This document shows, in pieces, positions 34,736-42,610 of a stretch of 64,000 nucleotides of DNA. The stretch comes from Clostridia bacterium. Its GTDB lineage: Bacteria > Bacillota > Clostridia > Lachnospirales > Lachnospiraceae. The stretch is from positions 331,185 to 395,184 of the forward strand of contig CAJTEN010000002.1 in the NCBI GenBank assembly GCA_910575245.1, written 5' to 3'. The position numbers and the translations under genes are program-made. The notes under the pieces are model-generated. The model had not been told where the DNA came from. It saw nothing but the letters and a program-made list of their open reading frames with translations, and made no database searches. Positions within the stretch are counted from its first letter, which is position 1, and each line of letters starts with the position of its first letter.

Positions 34736-36409
34736 ATGGTGACAAGTGGTTTTTACGATTCGTTAAACCATGATAGACGCTATAGCTCTATACAGTTCGG
34801 AAGTATCTTTGACGGTGTTATCCAGGATGGCGTATTCCAGCATGTTGGCTCCAGGCTGATGGTAAGTCAGAACAGCGGAATGATGATCAGTGTCGGGACA
34901 GGCCGCGCCTGGTTTAACCACACTTGGACTTATAACGACTCGATTCTTCCGCTTACGGTACCGCAGTCAGAAGTGATTCTTGACCGTGTTGACGCCGTTG
35001 TCTTGGAAGTGGATGCCCGCGAAGAAGGAAGAATCAACGCAATCAAAATCGTTAAAGGGACACCGACCTCGAAGAATGCTAAGCCGCCGGCGATGCTCAA
35101 AGAGAAGAACCGTTGGCAGTATCCATTAGCTTATATCAAAGTTGCCGCAGGAGTGACTTCCATTCGTACTGCTGATATCACCAACAAGGTCGGAACCAGT
35201 GACTGTCCGTTTGTTACGGCACCGCTTGATAAGATGAGCATTGACGATCTTGTTAAACAATGGGCGGATCAGTGGCGGGTCTTCTATGAGAACGAAACTG
35301 CTGATATGAACAAAACAAATGCCTTTTGGAAAGAGCAGTGGCGTATCTGGTATGCGGGACAAACCGCCGAGATTCAGCAGACTTATCTTAACTGGGAAAA
35401 GCAATGGGAAGATTTCTACAATACCCATTCCGGTGAAATAGAGCGGACTGCTGAGGAATGGAAAGAGCAATGGCAACTGTGGTTCTATGAGTATGTGAAT
35501 AACAGCACGCGGGAGCTTGCATATTGGAAGACTCTTGTGACTGATGATTTCACGGAGTACAGCACGTTTTGGAAAAACGAATGGAGGAAGTGGTACGATT
35601 CTCAAACCGCCGAGATTCAGCAGACTTATCTTAACTGGGAAAAGCAATGGGAAGATTTCTACAATACCCATTCCGGTGAAATAGAGCGGACTGCTGAGGA
35701 ATGGAAAGTCCTGTGGCAGACTTGGTTTGAGGAATACGTAAACACCAATCAGACAGATTACAATGCTTGGAAAGACAATCTGAATACAGATTTCATGAAC
35801 TGGTGGGATTCGATAAGGGAAGTTCTTGATTCCGTGGATGTTTCGGCGTTTGCTGCCAAGCTGGCTGATTTGGAGAAGCGGATTGACGAGCTGGAAATTT
35901 TTAAGTCTGATTTAGCCACTGACCATTCCATTTACGATTATGCATCCGAGGAGAACGGGGATGTCCTTGATAACGGGCAGGATAAGATAAAGACAAAGAT
36001 TGTCGAGTTTGCCACAGTCGAAGGACAGGAAAAGTTCGAGACGGACTATACGGGATTCAAAGAGAATCTGAGGGACGAACATTCCATCTTTGAATTTGTT
36101 ACAGATTCGGACAATCAAAATCTTCAGGATTCCGAAGAAAGAGACGTCCAGTCTAAGGTTGTGGAGTTCGTTGCTGTAAAAGATGTAGACCTTTATAAAG
36201 AGGTGGTAAGTCTCAATGAACAGGTAAAAGCACTTCAGGAAACCATTCTTAATTTGGTTCTCGACCACGCTTTCTATCAAACTATTTCCGATGGCGGCTC
36301 ATGGCTGCTCAGCGAATATGAGCAGGTTGAAACTATTACGAAACGTACCGAAGACCTCCTCGACAGTTTTGGCGAATCTATCACAGGAGTAGCTAAGCTG
36401 GCTATGTAA
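34736..36409 (+). CDS. Tail fibre/baseplate protein with Trp-rich repeats
   Basis: 557 residues. The start MVTSGFYDSLNHDRRYSSIQ and following FGSIFDGVIQDGVFQHVG are a conserved N-terminus of siphovirus baseplate proteins in clostridia. The middle has a Trp-rich helical repeat (EIQQTYLNWEKQWEDFYNTH), two copies of which are identical even in DNA. The C-terminus is acidic coiled coil. GAAAGGAGG precedes it. It may carry the receptor-binding or DGR protein at the tip. Confidence 0.7.
   Translation: MVTSGFYDSLNHDRRYSSIQFGSIFDGVIQDGVFQHVGSRLMVSQNSGMMISVGTGRAWFNHTWTYNDSILPLTVPQSEVILDRVDAVVLEVDAREEGRINAIKIVKGTPTSKNAKPPAMLKEKNRWQYPLAYIKVAAGVTSIRTADITNKVGTSDCPFVTAPLDKMSIDDLVKQWADQWRVFYENETADMNKTNAFWKEQWRIWYAGQTAEIQQTYLNWEKQWEDFYNTHSGEIERTAEEWKEQWQLWFYEYVNNSTRELAYWKTLVTDDFTEYSTFWKNEWRKWYDSQTAEIQQTYLNWEKQWEDFYNTHSGEIERTAEEWKVLWQTWFEEYVNTNQTDYNAWKDNLNTDFMNWWDSIREVLDSVDVSAFAAKLADLEKRIDELEIFKSDLATDHSIYDYASEENGDVLDNGQDKIKTKIVEFATVEGQEKFETDYTGFKENLRDEHSIFEFVTDSDNQNLQDSEERDVQSKVVEFVAVKDVDLYKEVVSLNEQVKALQETILNLVLDHAFYQTISDGGSWLLSEYEQVETITKRTEDLLDSFGESITGVAKLAM
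35360..35708 (+). repeat. 106-bp exact direct repeat in tail protein gene
   Basis: 35360-35465 and 35603-35708 are identical over 106 bp, 243 bp apart (81 codons, so in frame). They encode the repeated Trp-rich helix of the tail protein. Confidence 0.85.
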
Positions 36410-36424
36410 TGAAAGGAGGCTGCT

Positions 36425-36757
36425 ATGTTCGACAATACATTTGTGTATCTGCAAACCATTTTGGACTCAAAAAAAGAGTCGGTACAGGACAATGTCGGCG
36501 ATCCGTTGCAAAGCAGAGAATACAACGGACTGCTGGCGAAATTCTTGGAGGGTATTCCTGATAGCTTCCAGGTAGACAGTTGGCTAAGAGATAACCACAA
36601 CGGTAACAAGGGGAGATATGTTCTCCTCGACTCCGAGAGGGATGATGTCAAGGACAGCAATGACCGAAAATTTGACACTCGGGGCTATTCCACAGAACAA
36701 ATACTTGATAGCGGAAATAATCCGATCCGTTCTCTGGCTGTATTTGTAAAAAAATAA
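36425..36757 (+). CDS. Hypothetical tail-region protein
   Basis: 110 residues beginning MFDNTFVYLQTILDSKKESV. No recognised domain. It lies 23 bases before the DGR target gene and may be a chaperone or accessory fibre protein for it. GAAAGGAGG precedes the ATG. Confidence 0.55.
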   Translation: MFDNTFVYLQTILDSKKESVQDNVGDPLQSREYNGLLAKFLEGIPDSFQVDSWLRDNHNGNKGRYVLLDSERDDVKDSNDRKFDTRGYSTEQILDSGNNPIRSLAVFVKK

Positions 36758-36780
36758 AACCATTAGGAGGTAAACGAAAC

Positions 36781-37761
36781 ATGAAAATTACGGATTATGC
36801 TTTAGTCTCAACTCTGTCGGCGGATAACGTTCTTTTGGTAGACGGCGCTGGCGGCACAAAGACAATTTTGGCAAAAGACTTGCTGAAAGCTCTGGCTGAG
36901 GCAGGCAACGCTAAGGATTACTTAACAGTGATGAACGTGGCCGATCTGACTCAGTCTACGGCTGTCGCTAAGACAGACAAGCTTATGGTCAACACATCCG
37001 CAGGAAACAAGGGGATCACAGTGGATGACGCTTTGTGGGCTATTCTGGATGCCTGCGCCCCTTTGGAGGTTCGTAAGAACACGTTCCGCGGCAAGAATCT
37101 GGGAGCGGCTCTGACTTCCGAACAGAAGACCAACATTGCTAACGGCACATTCAAGGGGTTCTTCCTGGGTGATTACTGGGAGATCGGCGGTAGAGTCTGG
37201 AGAATCGTGGACATGGATTACTGGTGGAATAGCGGTGATACGGCTTGCACGACCCATCATCTGGTAGTTATGCCCGATTCCCAGCTGTACACAGCGCAGA
37301 TGAACGAGACGAACATCACGACTGGCGGCTATGTTGGCTCTAAGATGTACACGGAGAATCTGGAAAATGCCAAGACCCTGGTGTATGCCGCATTTGGCGA
37401 GACCGCAATTTTGAAGCATCGTGAGTATCTGACGAATGCCGTGAGCAATGGCTATCCGTCCGCAGGCGCCTGGTACGATTCCAAGGTTGAACTGCCTAAT
37501 GAGATCATGATGTATGGCAGCCTCGTGTTTACTCCGGCAGGAGACGGATCTTTCGTGCCAAACCGTTACACAATCGACAAGACTCAGCTTGCGCTCATGG
37601 CTGCGCATCCGAGGTACATCAACCCTCACAGAGAAAATCAGTGGCTGAGAGACGTCGTTTCTGGGACGTTTTTCGCTTATGTGGGCTACTGTGGCCCTGC
37701 GGACTGCCGCGCCGCGTCGGCCTCTCGTGGGGTTCGTCCGGTCTTCGGTGTTGTTGGTTAG
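36781..37761 (+). CDS. DGR target protein, C-type-lectin-like tail tip
   Basis: 326 residues. The N-terminal part (MKITDYALVSTLSADNVLLV) and a middle with Trp/Tyr-rich strands (FFLGDYWEIGGRVWRIVDMDYWW) are followed by a C-terminal lectin-like domain ending RGVRPVF, the usual end of DGR-diversified C-type lectin folds. Codons 291-320 are the variable repeat. The protein is most likely displayed on the tail tip and binds the host surface. No other gene in the window carries such a repeat. Ribosome site is AGGAGG. Confidence 0.88.
   Translation: MKITDYALVSTLSADNVLLVDGAGGTKTILAKDLLKALAEAGNAKDYLTVMNVADLTQSTAVAKTDKLMVNTSAGNKGITVDDALWAILDACAPLEVRKNTFRGKNLGAALTSEQKTNIANGTFKGFFLGDYWEIGGRVWRIVDMDYWWNSGDTACTTHHLVVMPDSQLYTAQMNETNITTGGYVGSKMYTENLENAKTLVYAAFGETAILKHREYLTNAVSNGYPSAGAWYDSKVELPNEIMMYGSLVFTPAGDGSFVPNRYTIDKTQLALMAAHPRYINPHRENQWLRDVVSGTFFAYVGYCGPADCRAASASRGVRPVFGVVG
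37653..37741 (+). other. DGR variable repeat (VR)
   Basis: 89 bp aligned without gaps to the template repeat at 38823-38911. There are 21 differences; at every one the template has A and the variable repeat has G (10), C (6) or T (5). All 64 non-A template positions are unchanged, and 4 of 25 template A remain A. This is the fingerprint of adenine-specific retrohoming. The shared GGGGTTCGTCCGG at the right end is the candidate initiation of mutagenic homing region. Confidence 0.97.
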
Positions 37762-37769
37762 ATAATATG

Positions 37770-37784
37770 GGGGCCTTGTGCCCC
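37770..37784 (+). other. Hairpin after VR, possible DGR recognition element
   Basis: GGGGC/GCCCC stem with a five-base loop, 28 bases after the VR end and 8 bases after the target stop codon. In the Bordetella phage DGR a GC-rich hairpin just behind the variable repeat is needed for efficient homing, so this is a plausible equivalent; the distance is larger. Confidence 0.45.
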
Positions 37785-37842
37785 GGCCGAAACCATATGC
37801 AGGTAACTGAAAACCATGTTAAAAAAGAAAGGAACGATAGAA

Positions 37843-38151
37843 ATGGATGAGAAAATCTATAAGATAACCCTTGCTGACGGAACTGAGATCGGAAATCTTA
37901 GAATCAACGGAAACAACTTCATTTCCAGAACACCCATTGATGCAATGAGTTTTGAGGGAAACTGCTCTCCTATAACCATTAGCGATGGGGAAAACGAAGA
38001 AATTCATGAGAACATGGAGCTGGTTCAGATTACTCCTGTCGGGGAAGATTACTGGTTCGTTCTGCGCGATCTCTCATCAGCGGAATTGGAAAAAATCAAA
38101 ATGCAGTCCGATATCGAGTATGTCGCAATGATGGCCGGCGTGGAGATCTAA
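37843..38151 (+). CDS. Hypothetical protein between DGR target and Avd
   Basis: 102 residues starting MDEKIYKITLADGTEIGNLRINGNN, beta-rich then helical. No recognised family, but the pattern (KITLADGTEI) is one I associate with late phage genes. The ATG at 37843 follows GAAAGGAAC; an ATG 27 bases upstream has a poorer site. Confidence 0.6.
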   Translation: MDEKIYKITLADGTEIGNLRINGNNFISRTPIDAMSFEGNCSPITISDGENEEIHENMELVQITPVGEDYWFVLRDLSSAELEKIKMQSDIEYVAMMAGVEI

Positions 38152-38182
38152 GAGAAAGAAGACTGAAAGAAGGAGGAACACC

Positions 38183-38323
38183 ATGGAACATAGCAAGAAT
38201 TACCAGAAAGTAAAGCGTTACTATGATATGAAGATGTGGGACGAGACCCGCGTCCGTAACGCCGTAAAGATGGGCTGGATTACTGAGGCGGAATTCCAGG
38301 AAATCGCCGGCAAGGAGTATTGA
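38183..38323 (+). CDS. XkdX-family small phage protein
   Basis: 46 residues: NYQKVKRYYDMKMWDETRVRNAVKMGWITEAEFQEIAGKEY. The pattern W(D/N)xxRVxNAVxxxWITxxExxEITG is that of the XkdX family, a short protein found next to tail genes in Firmicutes phages. GAAGGAGG precedes it. Its stop overlaps the Avd start. Confidence 0.85.
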   Translation: MEHSKNYQKVKRYYDMKMWDETRVRNAVKMGWITEAEFQEIAGKEY

Positions 38324-38817
38324 TGAGTGTCCTGGTAAGTGACCGGACAGAGTCAAAGTTTGAGCCTATCACGTTCTCGACGGAATTACACAACATGCTG
38401 CGGGAATTCATGCAGAGAAACTTTGGAGTAAAAGATTTGGAACATTTCGTCCAGCTTCGTTATGCCTATGGAAAAGATGACGTTGAGGATTTCAGTAAAT
38501 ATCGTTATCTGATGCAGACTCATAAAAAGGAAATCGATCATCTGGCAACGCTCATGACCAATAATGTCAGAGCTGCCAACAGCATCTATCCGACTACCAT
38601 GAGGGAATATGAAACGCGGCGAGATTACCAGTCCTCAGCCATCGTGAACTGCGAGCAGATCATCAAGGAACTGCAGCGTGTTGTGGAAACCTTTGAGGTG
38701 GACCTGAATGTTTATGGCAGGTATGTAAAAGCTATCGACCGAGAAATCGGTTTGATAAAGAAGTGGCGTCAGCGGGACAACAAAATTAAGTCATACGTGC
38801 AGCAGGGTAACATCTAA
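38323..38817 (+). CDS. avd: Avd-like DGR accessory protein
   Basis: 164 residues, almost entirely helical and charged. Late segments EQIIKELQRVVETFEVDLN and YVKAIDREIGLIKKWRQRDNK fit the four-helix-bundle Avd pattern (basic surface that binds nucleic acid and the reverse transcriptase). It is somewhat longer than the usual about 120-130 residues. It ends 5 bases before the template repeat, exactly the place of avd in known cassettes. Start at the ATG overlapping the XkdX stop. Confidence 0.75.
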   Translation: MSVLVSDRTESKFEPITFSTELHNMLREFMQRNFGVKDLEHFVQLRYAYGKDDVEDFSKYRYLMQTHKKEIDHLATLMTNNVRAANSIYPTTMREYETRRDYQSSAIVNCEQIIKELQRVVETFEVDLNVYGRYVKAIDREIGLIKKWRQRDNKIKSYVQQGNI

Positions 38818-38822
38818 TTTTG

Positions 38823-38911
38823 CGTCGTTTCTGGGACGAATTTCGCTAATGTGAACAACAATGGCAATACGAACTACAACAACGCGTCGAACTCTAATGG
38901 GGTTCGTCCGG
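38823..38911 (+). other. DGR template repeat (TR)
   Basis: 89 bp, the non-coding template. Read in the target frame it has 11 AAY codons, which is the usual design: A changes at the first two positions give up to 15 amino acids and never a stop. In total 14 codons contain A. It lies between Avd and the reverse transcriptase. Confidence 0.97.
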
Positions 38912-39010
38912 ATTCTCTGCCTAACCAACAGAGAAGGAGATGTTGTCCTTTCCATCAAGGATAAATAGCAAAGCCGGACGCAATTTACTACGGTAAGTAT
39001 TGCTATAACG
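38912..39010 (+). ncRNA. Structured spacer behind the template repeat
   Basis: 99 bases between TR and the reverse transcriptase. Two hairpins can form: TCTCTG/CAGAGA (38914-38934) and TCCTT/AAGGA (38946-38961). In the Bordetella DGR an RNA spacer behind TR is required for priming cDNA synthesis by the RT-Avd complex; this stretch has the right position and size to do so. Confidence 0.5.
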
Positions 39011-40222
39011 GTGAATAATCTTATGACGTATGAGGAGATAGTCTGTGACGCTAACAACTTGTATAAGGCTTACAAGGCCTCGATTAAGGGCAGCAAATGG
39101 AAGGAGACTACCCAGAAGTTCATGATAAACTTCCTGCGGTATCTTATTGCCATACAGGATGACCTTCTCAACCGTACACTTCAAAATGGACCGACTGAGG
39201 AGTTCTCGCTGTCCGAAAGAGGCCGGGTCAGGCCTATTACGAGCATTCGTATCCGTGACCGGATTGTACGGCACGTCTTATGCGATGAGGTTCTTCTCCC
39301 GGAAGTCCGTAAGCATATCATTTATGACAACGGCGCTTCCATCAAGGACAGAGGCATTTCGCATCAAAGGGATCGTTTCGAGGTTCATCTCCGCCGTTAC
39401 TATAAGTTGCATGGTAACGAGGGATGGATATTATTCGGGGATTTTTCCAAGTTCTACGACAACATCATACATGAAATAGCCAAAAGAGAGTTGCTTAAGC
39501 TGTTTGATGATGACGAATTCATTGACTGGCTGCTGACTCTTATATTTGATGGGTTCAAGATTGATGTTTCTTACATGTCGGACGAAGAATACGCTTCCTG
39601 CATGGAGGATACATTCAACAAGCTTGACTATCGAGAGATTCCAAAGAACCTACTGACAGGCGAAAAGTGGATGTATAAGTCTGTCAATATTGGCGACCAG
39701 CTGTCTCAGATTATTGGCATCTATTACCCATACCGAATTGACAATTATGTGAAATATGTGAGAAGTCAGAAATTTTACGGTCGGTATATGGATGATTGGT
39801 ACATCATGAGCCCCAGCAAGGAAGAGTTACAGGATTTGCTGGAAAATATTTGTGTGATTGCAAAAGAGCTTGGTATTCATATCAACATGAAGAAGACCCG
39901 GATTGTGAAGATTTCGAGTACTTATAAATATTTGCAGATCCGCTACAGTCTCACAAAGGATGGCAAAATCATTAAGCGGATCAATCCGACTCGTGTCACA
40001 ACCATGAGGAGGAAACTGAAAAAGCTGGCTGTAAAAGTTCAGGAAGGAGAAATCCCATATGAAAATGTGGAGAACATGTTCCGTGGTTGGATGGGCAGCT
40101 TTTATAAATTATTGTCAAGACAGCAGCGGCAAAACCTGATCAGTCTGTACGAAGAGCTGTTCAGCAAAAAGATTACGATCATAAAGAAGAAAATGATCAT
40201 GACAGACAAAGCAGCTGCTTAA
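39011..40222 (+). CDS. DGR reverse transcriptase
   Basis: 403 residues, GTG start (ATG alternative 12 bases on); no strong ribosome site. Motifs: RPITSIRIRDRIVRHVLC (motif 2), FGDFSKFYDN with D144 (motif 3/A), IGDQLSQIIG (residues 227-236; I/LGxxxSQ is the DGR version of the usual QGxxxSP), YMDD (259-262), and IHINMKKTRI (motif 6). A thumb-like basic domain follows. The SQ in motif 4 is associated with low fidelity opposite A. It copies TR RNA into mutated cDNA for VR. Confidence 0.95.
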   Translation: MNNLMTYEEIVCDANNLYKAYKASIKGSKWKETTQKFMINFLRYLIAIQDDLLNRTLQNGPTEEFSLSERGRVRPITSIRIRDRIVRHVLCDEVLLPEVRKHIIYDNGASIKDRGISHQRDRFEVHLRRYYKLHGNEGWILFGDFSKFYDNIIHEIAKRELLKLFDDDEFIDWLLTLIFDGFKIDVSYMSDEEYASCMEDTFNKLDYREIPKNLLTGEKWMYKSVNIGDQLSQIIGIYYPYRIDNYVKYVRSQKFYGRYMDDWYIMSPSKEELQDLLENICVIAKELGIHINMKKTRIVKISSTYKYLQIRYSLTKDGKIIKRINPTRVTTMRRKLKKLAVKVQEGEIPYENVENMFRGWMGSFYKLLSRQQRQNLISLYEELFSKKITIIKKKMIMTDKAAA

Positions 40223-40274
40223 GTAACACAAACAGGTGGATGAGCTACCATAAAAAACTGAAGGAGGTTATGGA

Positions 40275-40610
40275 ATGGATGTCTGGATGCAGGTAATCAT
40301 TACAGTTTTTAGCTCAGTTCTTGCGTCTTCTGGGCTGTGGGCTTATATCGCCAAAAGAGCAGAGAAAAAAGACGTAAAGACTGAGATGCTGATAGGTTTG
40401 GGACATGATCGGATCATGTATCTGGGAATGTCATATATCGACCGAGGGTGGATTACGTCCGATGAATATGAGAACCTATACGAGTATCTCTATAAGCCGT
40501 ATGAAAAGATGGGCGGGAACGGCTCCGCGAAACGTATCATGAACGAGGTAAACAAATTACCTATACACAAATCACAATACAAGGAGGAACCTAATCATGA
40601 AGATGAGTAA
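40275..40610 (+). CDS. Membrane-anchored phage protein near holin
   Basis: 111 residues with one N-terminal hydrophobic helix (VWMQVIITVFSSVLASSGLWAYIA) and a helical cytoplasmic part (GHDRIMYLGMSYIDRGWITSDEYENLYEYLYKPYEKMGGNGSAKR). I associate this arrangement with small lysis-region proteins of clostridial and bacillus phages. GAAGGAGG precedes it. It overlaps the holin start. Confidence 0.65.
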   Translation: MDVWMQVIITVFSSVLASSGLWAYIAKRAEKKDVKTEMLIGLGHDRIMYLGMSYIDRGWITSDEYENLYEYLYKPYEKMGGNGSAKRIMNEVNKLPIHKSQYKEEPNHEDE

Positions 40611-40809
40611 CAAAACCTATGACACTTTGAAATGGATCGCACAGTATCTCCTTCCGGCTGCAGGTACATTATATTTTGCTCTGGCCGGAATTTGGGGGCT
40701 GCCTTACGGTGAGCAGGTGGTGGGTACCATCACGGCAGTGGACACGTTCCTGGGCGTGATTCTGGGGATCAGTGCGGCACAGTACAACAAGACATCCGAT
40801 GTCAAATGA
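40597..40809 (+). CDS. Holin, phi-LC3-like family
   Basis: 70 residues: KTYDTLKWIAQYLLPAAGTLYFALAGIWGLPYGEQVVGTITAVDTFLGVILGISAAQYNK. Two membrane helices joined by a short loop, and the start NxxTYDxLKWIAQY-L, match the phi-LC3/LL-H holin family. It pierces the membrane at lysis so the endolysin can reach the wall. The only endolysin in the window is 15 kb upstream. Confidence 0.88.
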   Translation: MKMSNKTYDTLKWIAQYLLPAAGTLYFALAGIWGLPYGEQVVGTITAVDTFLGVILGISAAQYNKTSDVK

Positions 40810-40838
40810 CATTAACTGATACGAGCAATCTGAACGGG

Positions 40839-40885
40839 GCGCAGGAGTAATGTACATCATTTGTATGTTATTTCTGCGCTTTTTT
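40839..40885 (+). terminator. Late operon terminator
   Basis: 18-base stem GCGCAGGAGTAATGTACA with UGUAUGUUAUUUCUGCGC (four G-U pairs), five-base loop, then TTTTTTC. Located 30 bases after the holin and before the excisionase. Confidence 0.85.
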
Positions 40886-41012
40886 CATATCAATTATCTA
40901 ACGCACTTTCTACATTTTATTTTAATTTTTTCTTTATTAGAATTTCCGTATCCGGGTTACAGTCGCAACAAGTATCATGAAACCTGAAGATATTAAGACG
41001 GGAGGATGAGAC

Positions 41013-41213
41013 TTGGAAAATATGGATAAATTACAGGCTATTGGGGTTAAAAGATTATTAACGGTAAAAGAGGTTTGTATCTATCTCGGAATAGGACAAA
41101 CAAAAGCACGAGAACTACTACGAGGTAATAATGGGTTTGGCGTACAGATAGGCAACAGATGGTATGCTGACAAGAAAAAATTAGACACATGGATTGAAAA
41201 ATCCGTTATATAG
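41013..41213 (+). CDS. xis: Excisionase-like DNA-binding protein
   Basis: 66 residues with a MerR/Xis-type helix-turn-helix: LLTVKEVCIYLGIGQTKAREL and NRWYADKKKLDTWIEK. This is the pattern of Tn916-like excisionases beside integrase genes. TTG start 7 bases after GGAGG; an ATG 9 bases further is the alternative. It would help the integrase excise the prophage. Confidence 0.8.
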   Translation: MENMDKLQAIGVKRLLTVKEVCIYLGIGQTKARELLRGNNGFGVQIGNRWYADKKKLDTWIEKSVI

Positions 41214-41224
41214 TTATTTTGTGA

Positions 41225-41280
41225 TTGTAAAGTGGGAATCGGTTTGTTATACTGTTAAAGGTAAACATCTGGGATTCCCA
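41225..41280 (+). promoter_or_regulatory. Integrase promoter with flanking inverted repeat
   Basis: TTGTAA, 17 bases, TATACT with TGT before it (extended -10). An 8-bp inverted repeat TGGGAATC (41233-41240) / GATTCCCA (41273-41280) brackets the -10 region, one arm inside the spacer and the other behind the start point, a likely site for a regulator. Confidence 0.6.
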
Positions 41281-41303
41281 TTTAGTCTATGGAAAGGATT
41301 CTA

Positions 41304-42509
41304 ATGGGAAAATCATTGGCAGGAAAAGAATTAGGGCAAGGAATAACACAGCGTAAAGACGGTCGTTACCAGGCAAGGTTTATGAACCGTTTTGGGAAAC
41401 GGCAGACCATTTACGCAAAAACATTGAGTGAAATTCGTCAGAAGCTCCGCAATGAGCAGTATGAGGATGAGAAGAAGCTGAATGTGGTTTCCTCGGATAT
41501 GACGCTGGATGAATGGTTTGATGTCTGGATGGATACCTGTAAGAAGAATTGCAGGAATACTACCAGAGCCAATTATACGCACTCATATAACCGTATCCGT
41601 GAAAGCCTTGGATGGCGGAAGCTGAACAACATCAATCTTATTATCATGCAGCAGGCTTTTAACGAATTGAAAACGGATATGTCCAGAAAAGACACACGGC
41701 GTATTCTCATTGATATGTATAACAAGGCGATAGATGCGGAGCTCGTACTGAAGAACATACCAATGCAGGTGAATACGGTTGTGAGTAAGGATGGTAATCC
41801 CGAAGAGCCGAGAGTGCTGACTATTGAGGAAACAGATATATTTTTGGAAGTTGCACAGGGATACCGATATTTCAATACATTCAGCCTTGCTCTTGAAACA
41901 GGTATGCGGATCGGAGAACTTTTAGGCCTGAAATGGTCAGATGTTGATTTTGAGAACCGTACAATTTATGTGAATCGTACTTTGGTCTATGTAACCTGTA
42001 AGGACGAACAGAACCCTAAGTACGGAAAGAAAATCAACGAATTCCATGAGCCGAAAACGGAAAAGGGAAAACGAAAAATACCTATGACTCTGAAAGCATA
42101 TCAAATTTTAAAAAGACAGAAACTCTGGAAAGCTGGAATTGAGGCTAAAGGTAAAAAGGCATCGGAGGAATTCAAGGATTTGGTATTTGTTACCACGAGA
42201 AACGCCCCTGTCAGCCAGACCGACACGGATCTGGTTATGAAAATTATTTCAGACCGAATAGCTGAAGAACATGAAAACTTCAAACCATTGACCCCGCACA
42301 CGCTCAGGCATACGTTTGCAACCAGATGTATTGAGCGTGGTATGAACCCCAAAACAGTGCAGGTTATTTTAGGACATTCGAGTGTCAACATCACAATGAA
42401 CCTATATTGCCATGTGACGGAAGATACGCTCATATCCGAGATGGGCAAATTTGAAGCCGAAGAATCTGAAGAAGGCTTCGGCCATCGAATTGGTGTAAAA
42501 GTGGTGTAA
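41304..42509 (+). CDS. int: Tyrosine-type integrase
   Basis: 401 residues. N-terminal AP2-like arm-binding part (GITQRKDGRYQARFMNRFGKRQT), a core-binding SAM-like part, and catalytic motifs ETGMRIGELLGLKW (Arg), HTLRHTFATRCIERG (His-x-x-Arg), LGHSSVNITMNLYCHV (His and Tyr). This is the Tn916/phage family of site-specific recombinases. Start is the ATG after GGAAAGGA; an upstream ATG at 41289 overlaps that site. It is the last phage gene and faces the host junction. Confidence 0.94.
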   Translation: MGKSLAGKELGQGITQRKDGRYQARFMNRFGKRQTIYAKTLSEIRQKLRNEQYEDEKKLNVVSSDMTLDEWFDVWMDTCKKNCRNTTRANYTHSYNRIRESLGWRKLNNINLIIMQQAFNELKTDMSRKDTRRILIDMYNKAIDAELVLKNIPMQVNTVVSKDGNPEEPRVLTIEETDIFLEVAQGYRYFNTFSLALETGMRIGELLGLKWSDVDFENRTIYVNRTLVYVTCKDEQNPKYGKKINEFHEPKTEKGKRKIPMTLKAYQILKRQKLWKAGIEAKGKKASEEFKDLVFVTTRNAPVSQTDTDLVMKIISDRIAEEHENFKPLTPHTLRHTFATRCIERGMNPKTVQVILGHSSVNITMNLYCHVTEDTLISEMGKFEAEESEEGFGHRIGVKVV

Positions 42510-42610
42510 TTTCTAAAAACCAACTCAATAAATCCTTATTTTTCAAGGAAAATCCCCTCGAATTAACATTTTGAAAACGAAAGTCATATTGGAAAGAGAA
42601 ATATAAACTT
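42510..42610 (+). other. Prophage-host junction (attachment site region)
   Basis: 101 bases between integrase and histidine kinase. The kinase reading frame stays open upstream of its first ATG back to a stop at 42572-42574, and the added residues (SYWKEKYKL) look like a natural cytoplasmic lead into the first membrane helix. So the crossover probably lies around 42535-42590 inside the original 5' end of the kinase gene. The exact core cannot be given, because the left end of the prophage is outside the window. Confidence 0.5.

Noticed and set aside
37641..37850. 69-residue frame across the VR in another frame
   Set aside because: Shadow of the target gene end; no ribosome site.
39011..40222. 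Group II intron or retron reverse transcriptase
   Set aside because: The IGxxxSQ motif, no maturase part, and the neighbouring VR/TR pair identify a DGR enzyme.
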